Below are positions 8,579-18,514 of a stretch of DNA of 64,000 nt, piece after piece. Origin of the DNA: Rhizobium sp. RM. GTDB taxonomy: Bacteria > Pseudomonadota > Alphaproteobacteria > Rhizobiales > Rhizobiaceae. Made by a program: the position numbers and the translations under genes. The DNA lies in contig NZ_JACAWV010000006.1 in the NCBI RefSeq assembly GCF_013390595.1, positions 110,095-174,094 on the forward strand. Direction: 5' to 3'. The notes under the pieces were generated by a model, which did no database searches, was not told the DNA's origin, and saw only the letters and a program-made list of their open reading frames with translations. Position 1 is the first letter of the stretch; every line of letters begins with the position of its first letter.

Positions 8579-8965
8579 ATGACTTGTCGCGGATTTCTGC
8601 TGCTTACAACTCTTTTCGTATTTTTACCGCCTGCTGCTTACGCTCAGGAAGGTGACGTGACTGCCGGTGCAATCGTCTTCAAGAAGTGCGCCGCCTGTCA
8701 TGTCGCCGAGACGGACCAGAACAAGGTGGGACCATCACTGAACGGTTTGTTCGGCAGAAAAGCCGGAACACATCCGGACTTCTCCTACTCGGCGGCGATG
8801 AAGGATGCGGGTGAAGGCGGTCTCGTCTGGGACGAGGCAACACTGCGTGATTATCTGCACAACCCGAAATCGAAGGTCAAAGGTACAAAAATGGCTTTCG
8901 CGGGTCTGAAGGACGAGACGGAAATCACCAATCTCACGGCCTATCTGAAACAGTTCTCAAAGTAG
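8579..8965 (+). CDS. Secreted class I cytochrome c
   Basis: A 128-residue c-type cytochrome with a cleavable signal peptide (hydrophobic residues 5-20, AYAQ-like cleavage near 22). Haem is attached at Cys37-Ala-Ala-Cys40-His41, and Met105 in GTKMAF is the probable sixth ligand, as in mitochondrial-type cytochrome c2. It lies 141 bp upstream of the oxidase operon on the same strand, so it is a good candidate for the periplasmic electron donor of that oxidase. The start is ATG after GGGAGGAGG. Confidence 0.9.
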   Translation: MTCRGFLLLTTLFVFLPPAAYAQEGDVTAGAIVFKKCAACHVAETDQNKVGPSLNGLFGRKAGTHPDFSYSAAMKDAGEGGLVWDEATLRDYLHNPKSKVKGTKMAFAGLKDETEITNLTAYLKQFSK

Positions 8966-9106
8966 AACCACGTCCCGAAAGGGATGGATACTAGCTAAAT
9001 CGCCGTAATTGCCCACATTTTTCATTTGTGAGATAATGACGGTCACACTTTTCTAAAAAAGCAGTTTCACGTCCACGGTCGCAATCGTCTCAGGGAGGAG
9101 ACGGAA

Positions 9107-9922
9107 ATGGCTGTTGTGCTGATTCTCGTTCTGCTGGTGGTTGGCTCCGTGTTGTTTCACATGCTGAGCCCCTGGTGGTGGACGCCGATTGCGTCCAACT
9201 GGAGTTATATCGACCACACGCTGGTCATTACGTTCTGGATCACCGGCATTGTCTTCATCGCTGTGGTTCTGTTCGTTGCCTATTGTGTCTTTCGCTTTCG
9301 CCACAAGCCGGGGAACAGGGCAGCCTATGAACCGGAAAACCGCAAACTCGAATGGACGCTTGCCGGCGGCACCGCCATTGGGGTTGCCGCCATGCTCGCG
9401 CCCGGCCTGATCGTTTGGGACCGTTTCATTTCCGTCCCGGCGGATGCCGCGCCCGTCGAGATCGTCGGCCAACAGTGGCTGTGGAGTTTCCGGCTGCCGG
9501 GTGCTGACGGAAAACTTGGTCGTTCCGACACCAGTGCCGTCACCCCCGACAACCCACTCGGCCTTGATAAAAATGATACCTCCGGTCTCGATGACGTGAT
9601 CGTCGATGGCGGTGAGCTGCATGTGCCAGTCGGCAAGCCCGTGAAGGTGCTGTTGCGCTCCATAGACGTCATTCATGATTTCTACGTGCCGGAATTCCGC
9701 GCCAAGATGGACATGATCCCCGGCATGGTAACGTTTTTCTGGTTCACGCCCACACGAACAGGAACCTTCGACGTTCTTTGTGCCGAACTGTGCGGTGTCG
9801 GCCATCCCCAGATGCGTGGAACCGTCGTGGTCGATGACGCGGCCACCTATCAGGCATGGCTGGAACAGCAGCCGACCTTCACACAGCTTACGGCCTCAGA
9901 GGCGCCGCAACCGTCAAATTGA
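9107..9922 (+). CDS. coxM: Alternative cytochrome c oxidase subunit II
   Basis: A 271-residue CuA-bearing subunit that takes electrons from cytochrome c. Membrane segments are predicted at about residues 2-20, 40-62 and 84-104, followed by a periplasmic cupredoxin domain. CuA ligands are visible: His in DVIHDFYVPEF and the CAELCGVGHPQM block (two Cys, His, Met). It opens a five-gene operon whose order (II, I, two subunit III-like genes) matches coxMNOP of Bradyrhizobium, an alternative aa3-type oxidase. The ATG at 9107 follows GGGAGGAGAC. Confidence 0.88.
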   Translation: MAVVLILVLLVVGSVLFHMLSPWWWTPIASNWSYIDHTLVITFWITGIVFIAVVLFVAYCVFRFRHKPGNRAAYEPENRKLEWTLAGGTAIGVAAMLAPGLIVWDRFISVPADAAPVEIVGQQWLWSFRLPGADGKLGRSDTSAVTPDNPLGLDKNDTSGLDDVIVDGGELHVPVGKPVKVLLRSIDVIHDFYVPEFRAKMDMIPGMVTFFWFTPTRTGTFDVLCAELCGVGHPQMRGTVVVDDAATYQAWLEQQPTFTQLTASEAPQPSN

Positions 9923-9963
9923 CGGCTGCGAAGTAGACGATCGGGAGGAAAGGAGGGAAGACC

Positions 9964-11742
9964 ATGACGGAAATCCGCTCGGACAGCGCAGACGCCATTC
10001 CACCCGCAGAAGTCGCGGAGATGGAGCTTTACCATCCCAAAAGCTGGTGGACGAAATACGTTTTCAGCCAGGACGCGAAGGTGATAGCCGTCCAGTATTC
10101 TCTTACTGCTCTGTCGATCGGCCTGGTCGCCCTTGTGTTGTCCTGGCTGATGCGGCTGCAACTCGCTTTTCCCGGTTACTTCACCTTCATTGATGCAGAT
10201 CGCTATTACCAGTTCATCACCATGCACGGCATGATCATGGTCGTTTATCTGCTGACCGCGCTGTTTCTCGGCGGCTTCGGCAACTACCTCATTCCGCTGA
10301 TGGTTGGCGCGCGTGACATGGTATTTCCCTATGCCAACATGCTGAGCTACTGGATCTATCTCCTGGCCGTGCTCATCCTTGTCGCAGGCTTTTTCGCACC
10401 CGGAGGACCAACCGGTGCTGGCTGGACGCTTTATCCGCCGCAATCCGTGCTTTCAGGCACGCCGGGGGGAAGCAACTGGGGCATCGTCCTCATGCTTTCC
10501 TCGCTGATCGTCTTTATCATAGGCTTTACCCTCGGTGGCCTGAACTATGTCGTTACCGTTCTACAGGGGCGCACACGCGGCATGACGCTGATGCGCATGC
10601 CGCTCACAGTCTGGGGCATTTTTACCGCAACGGTTATGGCGCTGCTTGCCTTTCCAGCCCTCTTTGTTGCTTCGGTCATGATGCTGTTCGATCGATTGCT
10701 GGGCACCAGCTTTTTCATGCCTGCCATTGTCGAAATGGGAACGCAATTGCAGCACGGCGGCGGCAGCCCCATCCTGTTCCAGCACCTCTTCTGGTTCTTC
10801 GGTCATCCTGAAGTCTACATCGTGGCGCTGCCTGCCTTCGGTATCGTCTCGGATCTCATCAGCACCCACGCGCGCAAGAACATTTTCGGTTATCGCATGA
10901 TGGTGTGGGCAATCGTCATCATCGCCGCACTCAGCTTCGTCGTCTGGGCCCATCACATGTATGTCAGCGGCATGAACCCCGCCTTTGGTTTCTTCTTCGC
11001 CACGACCACTCTCATCATCGCGGTGCCGACGGCCATCAAGGTCTATAACTGGGTGCTGACACTCTGGCGTGGCGATATCCACCTGACCCTACCCATGCTG
11101 TTCGCGCTTGCCTTCATCGTGACCTTCGTCAATGGCGGGCTGACCGGTCTCTTTCTCGGCAACGTCGTCGTTGATGTTCCGCTGTCCGACACCATGTTCG
11201 TCGTCGCGCATTTCCACATGGTCATGGGCGTCGCACCGATCCTCGTTGTCTTTGGTGCCATCTATCATTGGTATCCGAAGGTAACCGGACGCATGCTGAA
11301 CGCTATCCTCGGGCATATTCACTTCTGGATCACCTTCCTCGGTGCCTATGCCATCTTCTTCCCCATGCACTATCTCGGCCTGATCGGCGTGCCGCGCCGC
11401 TATTACGAGCTGGGAGAAACGGCGTTTGTACCGGCTTCGGCGCATACGCTGAACATTTTCATCACGGTGATGGCGCTGATTGTCGGCGCCGGACAAATGG
11501 TTTTCCTGTTCAATCTCGTCTGGAGCCTCTTCAAAGGCAGACCTGCAGGCGGCAACCCCTGGAGAGCGACAACACTCGAATGGCAAACACCACAAACCCC
11601 ACCGGCACACGGCAACTGGGGCCGGGAATTGCCGGTCGTCTACCGCTGGGCCTATGACTACAGCGTTCCCGGAGCAACGGAAGACTTCATTCCACAGACC
11701 GTACCGGCCACCGGCGGCAACACGCGGGAGGCAACATCATGA
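9964..11742 (+). CDS. coxN: Alternative cytochrome c oxidase subunit I
   Basis: A 592-residue haem-copper subunit with about twelve transmembrane helices; it reduces O2 to water and pumps protons. The key ligands are seen: HGMIMV (low-spin haem His), FGHPEVYI (CuB His and the cross-linked Tyr), HHMY (two CuB His) and HFHMVMG (haem His pair). The HPEVY tyrosine marks an A-type oxidase. The stop overlaps the next gene by four bases (ATGA), indicating translational coupling. No haem-assembly genes (ctaB, ctaG) are in this operon, so assembly must rely on genes elsewhere. Confidence 0.93.
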   Translation: MTEIRSDSADAIPPAEVAEMELYHPKSWWTKYVFSQDAKVIAVQYSLTALSIGLVALVLSWLMRLQLAFPGYFTFIDADRYYQFITMHGMIMVVYLLTALFLGGFGNYLIPLMVGARDMVFPYANMLSYWIYLLAVLILVAGFFAPGGPTGAGWTLYPPQSVLSGTPGGSNWGIVLMLSSLIVFIIGFTLGGLNYVVTVLQGRTRGMTLMRMPLTVWGIFTATVMALLAFPALFVASVMMLFDRLLGTSFFMPAIVEMGTQLQHGGGSPILFQHLFWFFGHPEVYIVALPAFGIVSDLISTHARKNIFGYRMMVWAIVIIAALSFVVWAHHMYVSGMNPAFGFFFATTTLIIAVPTAIKVYNWVLTLWRGDIHLTLPMLFALAFIVTFVNGGLTGLFLGNVVVDVPLSDTMFVVAHFHMVMGVAPILVVFGAIYHWYPKVTGRMLNAILGHIHFWITFLGAYAIFFPMHYLGLIGVPRRYYELGETAFVPASAHTLNIFITVMALIVGAGQMVFLFNLVWSLFKGRPAGGNPWRATTLEWQTPQTPPAHGNWGRELPVVYRWAYDYSVPGATEDFIPQTVPATGGNTREATS

Positions 11743-12437
11743 GTGCGACGCTGATTTTCCTTGCCGCCATCGGTGCGGTGATCGTCTGGTGGATGTCCGG
11801 CCAAAGGCTCACCGCGAAACCGTGGCTCGAAACTGGCACGATACCGCTCACGGATCACCCTTCCACGCCCCCCACAAAGATCGGATTGTTCGTATTCCTC
11901 GGCGTGGTCGGCGCACTGTTCAGCCTCTTCATCAGCGCCTATTTCATGCGGATGACGTCTTCGGACTGGTGGACAACGCCGGTGCCGCGGATTTTGTGGC
12001 TGAACACTGGCGTGCTGATCCTTGGTAGTACCACTCTTCAATGGGCAGAAGTCGAAGCCAAACGTGGACGCGAAAGCGCTGTCCGTCACGATCTGACTGC
12101 CAGTTTCGTTCTCGCGCTTCTTTTCCTCATCGGGCAGGTCGAAGCATGGCGTGAGCTTGCGTCTTCCGGCTTCGTCTTTTCGGGCAACCCGGCCGACAGC
12201 TTCTTCTACCTGCTGACAGGGCTGCACGGCCTGCATATCCTTGGCGGTATCCTTGTTCTCGGACACACAACCGTCAGAGCATTTTCGGCCGATTTCCCGC
12301 GAAACAGACTTCGCCTCAACATCGAACTCTCGGCAATTTACGCCCATTTCATGCTGGCAGTCTGGCTCATACTTTTCGCAATTTTTGCAGGATGGGCAAA
12401 TGATTTTGCCGACCTGTGCCGACAACTGCTGAATTAG
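11739..12437 (+). CDS. coxO: Cytochrome c oxidase subunit III-like protein (CoxO type)
   Basis: A 232-residue integral membrane protein with about six helices and the subunit III hallmarks KIGLFVFLGVVGALFSLFISAYFMRM (start) and FFYLLTGLHGLHILGGILVLG (the second haem-copper subunit III motif). Two subunit III-type genes in tandem are characteristic of coxMNOP-type operons. It overlaps subunit I by four bases and is separated from the next gene by nine, so it is clearly co-translated. Confidence 0.8.
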   Translation: MSATLIFLAAIGAVIVWWMSGQRLTAKPWLETGTIPLTDHPSTPPTKIGLFVFLGVVGALFSLFISAYFMRMTSSDWWTTPVPRILWLNTGVLILGSTTLQWAEVEAKRGRESAVRHDLTASFVLALLFLIGQVEAWRELASSGFVFSGNPADSFFYLLTGLHGLHILGGILVLGHTTVRAFSADFPRNRLRLNIELSAIYAHFMLAVWLILFAIFAGWANDFADLCRQLLN

Positions 12438-12446
12438 GAGGACAAA

Positions 12447-13166
12447 ATGGTTCAGTCCGCCCAAACGCATGGTAACCAGCCAGTCCGCCCATCCGGCCTC
12501 AAGGGCATTGCCGCCGATTTTTCCTCGGATCAACGCGCCTTCAAAACTGCGTCCTGGGGCAAGGCGATGATGTGGTTCTTCATCCTCAGCGACATTTTCG
12601 TCTTCGGATGTTTTCTGCTGGCCTACATGACCGCCCGCATGTCCACCACCGTTCCATGGCCGAACCCGAGCGAGGTGTTTGCGCTTCACATCGCAGGACA
12701 GGATGTCCCGCTGATCCTCATCGCCATCATGACGTTCGTGCTGATTTCAAGCAGCGGCACGATGGCGATGGCAGTCAACTTTGGCTACCGCCGCGAAAAG
12801 GGCAAGACGGCCGTTCTGATGCTGCTGACGGCACTTCTCGGTGCCACCTTCGTTGGCATGCAGGCTTTCGAATGGACGAAGCTGATTTCGGAGGGCGTCC
12901 GCCCCTGGGAAAACCCGTGGGGCGCTGTACAATTCGGCTCGACCTTCTTCATGATCACCGGCTTTCACGGCACCCATGTCACGATCGGGGTCATTTTCCT
13001 GCTGATCGTTGCGCGAAAAGTCTGGCGGGGCGATTTCGATACAGAGCGGCGGGGCTTTTTCACCAGTCGAAAGGGCCAATACGAAGCTGTTGAGATCATG
13101 GGCCTCTACTGGCACTTCGTCGATCTTGTCTGGGTTTTCATCTTCGCTTTCTTCTATCTGTGGTGA
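12447..13166 (+). CDS. coxP: Cytochrome c oxidase subunit III (CoxP type)
   Basis: A 239-residue membrane protein with the full subunit III pattern: WGKAMMWFFILSDIFVFGCFLLAYM, ALLGATFVGMQAFEWTKLISEG, FMITGFHGTHVTIGV and EIMGLYWHFVDLVWVFIFAFFYLW at the C-terminus. It probably packs against subunit I and supports the proton-uptake path. AGGAGG lies just upstream of the ATG. Together with the preceding gene it gives two subunit III homologues in one complex. Confidence 0.88.
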   Translation: MVQSAQTHGNQPVRPSGLKGIAADFSSDQRAFKTASWGKAMMWFFILSDIFVFGCFLLAYMTARMSTTVPWPNPSEVFALHIAGQDVPLILIAIMTFVLISSSGTMAMAVNFGYRREKGKTAVLMLLTALLGATFVGMQAFEWTKLISEGVRPWENPWGAVQFGSTFFMITGFHGTHVTIGVIFLLIVARKVWRGDFDTERRGFFTSRKGQYEAVEIMGLYWHFVDLVWVFIFAFFYLW

Positions 13167-13177
13167 GGAGCGCCATC

Positions 13178-13522
13178 ATGAACGAAACAGCGCCAGTTCA
13201 AACGCAAACCGAACATCAACAGCATTCCATACGGCTTTATCTACTCGTCTGGGGGCTGCTCTTCGTCCTCAGCGCCTTTTCCTACATGGTCGATTATCTG
13301 GGCATACAGGGTTATCCGCGCTGGTCGCTGATCATCCTCTTCATGCTTCTCAAGGCGGGGCTGATCATTGCAGTCTTCATGCACATGGCATGGGAACGGC
13401 TGGCCCTTGTTTACGCCGTTTTACTTCCCCCGATACTGGTGCTGGTTTTCATGGCGCTGATGATGTCGGAGGCGAATTACACACTCTTTACCCGACTGTC
13501 CTTCTTCGGCGCCACGCCCTGA
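13178..13522 (+). CDS. Cytochrome c oxidase subunit IV family protein
   Basis: A 114-residue protein with three predicted transmembrane helices (RLYLLVWGLLFVLSAFSYMV; LIILFMLLKAGLIIAVFMHM; LVYAVLLPPILVLVFMALMM). The KAGLIIAVFMHMAWE block is typical of the prokaryotic subunit IV / CtaF-like family. The ATG at 13178 with a GAGGAG site is preferred; the longer frame from 13160 overlaps subunit III. It is the last gene of the oxidase operon and is convergent with the DUF2189 gene. Confidence 0.75.
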   Translation: MNETAPVQTQTEHQQHSIRLYLLVWGLLFVLSAFSYMVDYLGIQGYPRWSLIILFMLLKAGLIIAVFMHMAWERLALVYAVLLPPILVLVFMALMMSEANYTLFTRLSFFGATP

Positions 13523-13559
13523 ATGACGTGAGCGCCGGAGAGGACAAGTGTTCAATCGC

Positions 13560-14363
13560 TCAGAGGCGTTCCGGCTCGACGACCTTGCGGTAGAGGTGCC
13601 AGGTGGCATGTCCGAGAACCGGTATGACGATGGCAAGACCGGCGAAGAAAACTGCAAAGCCTGCTGCCAGCAGAACTGCCACGATCAGCCCCCACAACAT
13701 CATTTCGATCGGATTGACGACCACCGCTTTCAACGACGTGTAAACCGCTGCCAAAGCGCCGGTGTCGCGATCGAGAAGGAGCGGAAAAGCGACAACCGTG
13801 GTGCAGAGCACAATCAGGGCAAAGAAGAAGCCAATCAGGTTGCCATAGAGCATCAACTGCCAGCCCTGAGTTGTCGTGAAAACATCACTGATAAAGGTCA
13901 TCAGCGATGCCGGCTGTTCAGGCCCGAACAGGCGGATATAAAGCGCTTGCGCGGTGTACATCCAGGCCACGAAGATCGCGACCAGTAGAGCTCCGACGGC
14001 AAGGATTGCCGGGATTGCCGGAGAGTGGCGGACTTCCAGTGCATGTTGCCAAGACGTGTCCATACCGAGTTCGCGCCTACGGCTGATCTCATAAAGACCA
14101 ATAGCGGCGAAGGGTCCAAGCAGGGCGAAACCCGACATCAGTGGAAAGACCAGCGGCAGGGCATTGGCACCGGACGTCCAGCGCGCCAGCACGATGCCGG
14201 CAACGGGGTAAATCAGGCAGAGAAAAACATAATGAGACGGCTTGTCCCAGAAGTCATCCAAGCCTTCTTTGAGCGCTGCGAAGACATCCGAAACACTGAT
14301 GCGTCTGACATTCGGGAAGACGGCGTTATCGCGCCCACCCGCAATCACATGAAAATGCGCCAT
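13560..14363 (-). CDS. DUF2189 integral membrane protein
   Basis: A 267-residue inner-membrane protein of unknown function with about six hydrophobic segments. The N-terminal block RRISVSDVFAALKEGLDDFWDKPSHY and the region GFALLGPFAAIGLYEISRRRELG are characteristic of DUF2189. Members are often found near respiratory genes, and this one ends 38 bp from the convergent end of the oxidase operon. The ATG at 14363 follows GGGAGGAAACG. Confidence 0.8.
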   Translation of the reverse strand: MAHFHVIAGGRDNAVFPNVRRISVSDVFAALKEGLDDFWDKPSHYVFLCLIYPVAGIVLARWTSGANALPLVFPLMSGFALLGPFAAIGLYEISRRRELGMDTSWQHALEVRHSPAIPAILAVGALLVAIFVAWMYTAQALYIRLFGPEQPASLMTFISDVFTTTQGWQLMLYGNLIGFFFALIVLCTTVVAFPLLLDRDTGALAAVYTSLKAVVVNPIEMMLWGLIVAVLLAAGFAVFFAGLAIVIPVLGHATWHLYRKVVEPERL

Positions 14364-14567
14364 GACGTTTCCTCCCGATTACGCCTTGGCAGCAACGGTC
14401 AACAGGCATTCCCGCGCATAAACCGGGACCAATGGACCGAAACTGCACGTCTTTCCAGTATACGCCCCTTGGCGAAATCTGAACAGAGGCCCAAGGGATC
14501 GGCAATGGGATCGGTGACCAGGAAGGTAGTGTCCACTGCTTCATCGCCATTCTTGGCGATCGACAAA

Positions 14568-14593
14568 GGGCCGTCCTTGCATAAAGACGGCCC
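14568..14593 (-). terminator. Terminator of the kdgD / hydantoinase operon
   Basis: On the minus strand, an 8-bp perfect stem (GGGCCGTC/GACGGCCC) with a 10-base loop follows the kdgD stop by about 12 bases and is followed by TTTGT. This is a plausible rho-independent end for the long leftward operon. Confidence 0.6.
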
Positions 14594-14605
14594 CCTCCGT
14601 TTTGC

Positions 14606-16787
<2,182 letters not shown>

Positions 16788-16861
16788 TGTGGCTTCCTTG
16801 AATTCTGACGTGAGTTTGATGCCGGACGAGGCTTTCGTCTCGCCCGACATCACCGGGAGAA

Positions 16862-18499
16862 CTATTTCGAAATGACGTAGTCGAAGGCACTGTCGCGTTC
16901 GGCGGCAGCGGCCTCACGCTTGTCGACCGGGCCATAACCACCACCGCCTGGAAGCTGCAGGATCAGCCGCCGGCCCGCCGGCACATGCTGGCGACCCTTG
17001 GACGCAAGACGGGTGCCGTCATCGAGAAGCACCGCACCCGCAGCACCATTTTCGCCACCCTCTCGGCCGCGTGGTGGATGATCGATACGATCGAACATCG
17101 CGTTGAAATGCATCTCGTGACCATCAGTCGGAGAGATCTCGACCACCTGACCAAGACCACCGCGGAACTGCCCGGCACCGCCAGAACCGTCGCGCAGCTC
17201 CTTGCGCCAGAAGATCACCGGACCGACATGCTCTGTAGCTTCGATAGACATAGAATGAACGCCGCTCGGGAATGCCGTCGCACTCAGGCCGTCGAGGGTC
17301 GAGCGGGCACCTGCGCCACCGCTATTGAAGAGCAGGACTTCGGCGCGCTGGCCACCATCTGCGGGCGCCTTTTCGCCTTGCAACGGGCGCACGCTGACAT
17401 GGAGGTTCCAGAGAGCACCCGCCCCTTCCGCCGGAACGCGTCCTGGCAGCATCTTGTGCACGGCCCCAAGCACGGCATCCGGGACGAGATGGCCGAGGAC
17501 GTGACGAACGGACACCGGTGCGGGGTGTTGCGCGTTCAGAATGCAGTCCTTCGGCGCCGTCATACGGAACGGCAGCAATGAGGCGTGATTGTTTGGAATT
17601 TCAGGTGCGAGCGAGCATTTCAGACCATAGCAAGCGTAGGCAGCCGAGTAGATGATCGGGCAATTGATGCCCTTAGGGCTCGGTGGCGACGTCCCCTCGA
17701 AATCGGCGAGGATGTGATCTTCGGCGACCTCAAGACGCACGGCGATGTCGATCGGAGAGCCATATCCATCCACGCGCATTACGTTGGAGTAAGAGCCCTT
17801 CGGCAGCGCGGCGATACGCTCTATGGTCGCATCATAGCTGCGTTTGAAAATGAACTCGCCCAGCGTTTCCAGATCCGCGAGATCGAATTCGTCCATCATG
17901 TCCATCAGACGGCGATGGCCGATTTCATTGCATGCCGCGAGTGAGTAAACGTCGCCCACCACCTGGTGGCTTTCACGAACATTGTTGCGAAGAATATTGA
18001 CGAGATCCTTGTTGACCTTACCCCGCTCCGCGAATTTCATGATGGGAACAAAGATCCCCTCTTCGTACACCTCGTTCGCGTCCGGTCCGAAGCCTCGGCC
18101 ACCGACGTCGACCACGTGCGCCGTGCAGGCGAAGTAACCGACCAGTGCGCCGTTGCGGAAGCTTGGCGAAACCACCGTGAAGTCGTGCAGGTGGCCTGTG
18201 CCCTTCCACGGGTCATTGGTGATGTAGACATCGCCTTCGAAGATGTTTTCGGGTCCGATATCGCGAATAAAATGCCCGACGGCTTCCGCCATGGCGTTGA
18301 CGTGGCCGGGCGTTCCGGTCACCGCCTGAGCAATCATCTTGCCACCACGGTTGAATACACCTGCGGAAAGATCGCCCGATTCACGGACGCTGGTGCTGAA
18401 AGCGGTGCGGATAAGCGTCACGGCTTGTTCTTCGACGACGGAGATCAAGCGGTTCCACATGATCTGCATGTGGACTTCGGAAAGTGCGTTGGTTGTCAT
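16862..18499 (-). CDS. hyuB: Hydantoinase B / 5-oxoprolinase beta-type subunit
   Basis: A 545-residue HyuB-family subunit. Diagnostic segments include VRESGDLSAGVFNRGGKMIAQA, YITNDPWKGTGHLHDFTVV, FACTAHVVDVGG (metal-binding Asp/His region) and the C-terminal RFRGGLGQ-like QFRGGLGQVV and LPGGGGYG. With HyuA it would hydrolyse a cyclic amide or ureido ring in an ATP-dependent manner, as in N-methylhydantoin amidohydrolase or 5-oxoprolinase. The gene starts 15 bp after the hyuA stop, so the two are co-translated. The exact substrate is undefined for this pair. Confidence 0.9.
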   Translation of the reverse strand: MTTNALSEVHMQIMWNRLISVVEEQAVTLIRTAFSTSVRESGDLSAGVFNRGGKMIAQAVTGTPGHVNAMAEAVGHFIRDIGPENIFEGDVYITNDPWKGTGHLHDFTVVSPSFRNGALVGYFACTAHVVDVGGRGFGPDANEVYEEGIFVPIMKFAERGKVNKDLVNILRNNVRESHQVVGDVYSLAACNEIGHRRLMDMMDEFDLADLETLGEFIFKRSYDATIERIAALPKGSYSNVMRVDGYGSPIDIAVRLEVAEDHILADFEGTSPPSPKGINCPIIYSAAYACYGLKCSLAPEIPNNHASLLPFRMTAPKDCILNAQHPAPVSVRHVLGHLVPDAVLGAVHKMLPGRVPAEGAGALWNLHVSVRPLQGEKAPADGGQRAEVLLFNSGGAGARSTLDGLSATAFPSGVHSMSIEATEHVGPVIFWRKELRDGSGGAGQFRGGLGQVVEISPTDGHEMHFNAMFDRIDHPPRGREGGENGAAGAVLLDDGTRLASKGRQHVPAGRRLILQLPGGGGYGPVDKREAAAAERDSAFDYVISK

Positions 18500-18514
18500 G
18501 GGTCTGTCCTCCGT

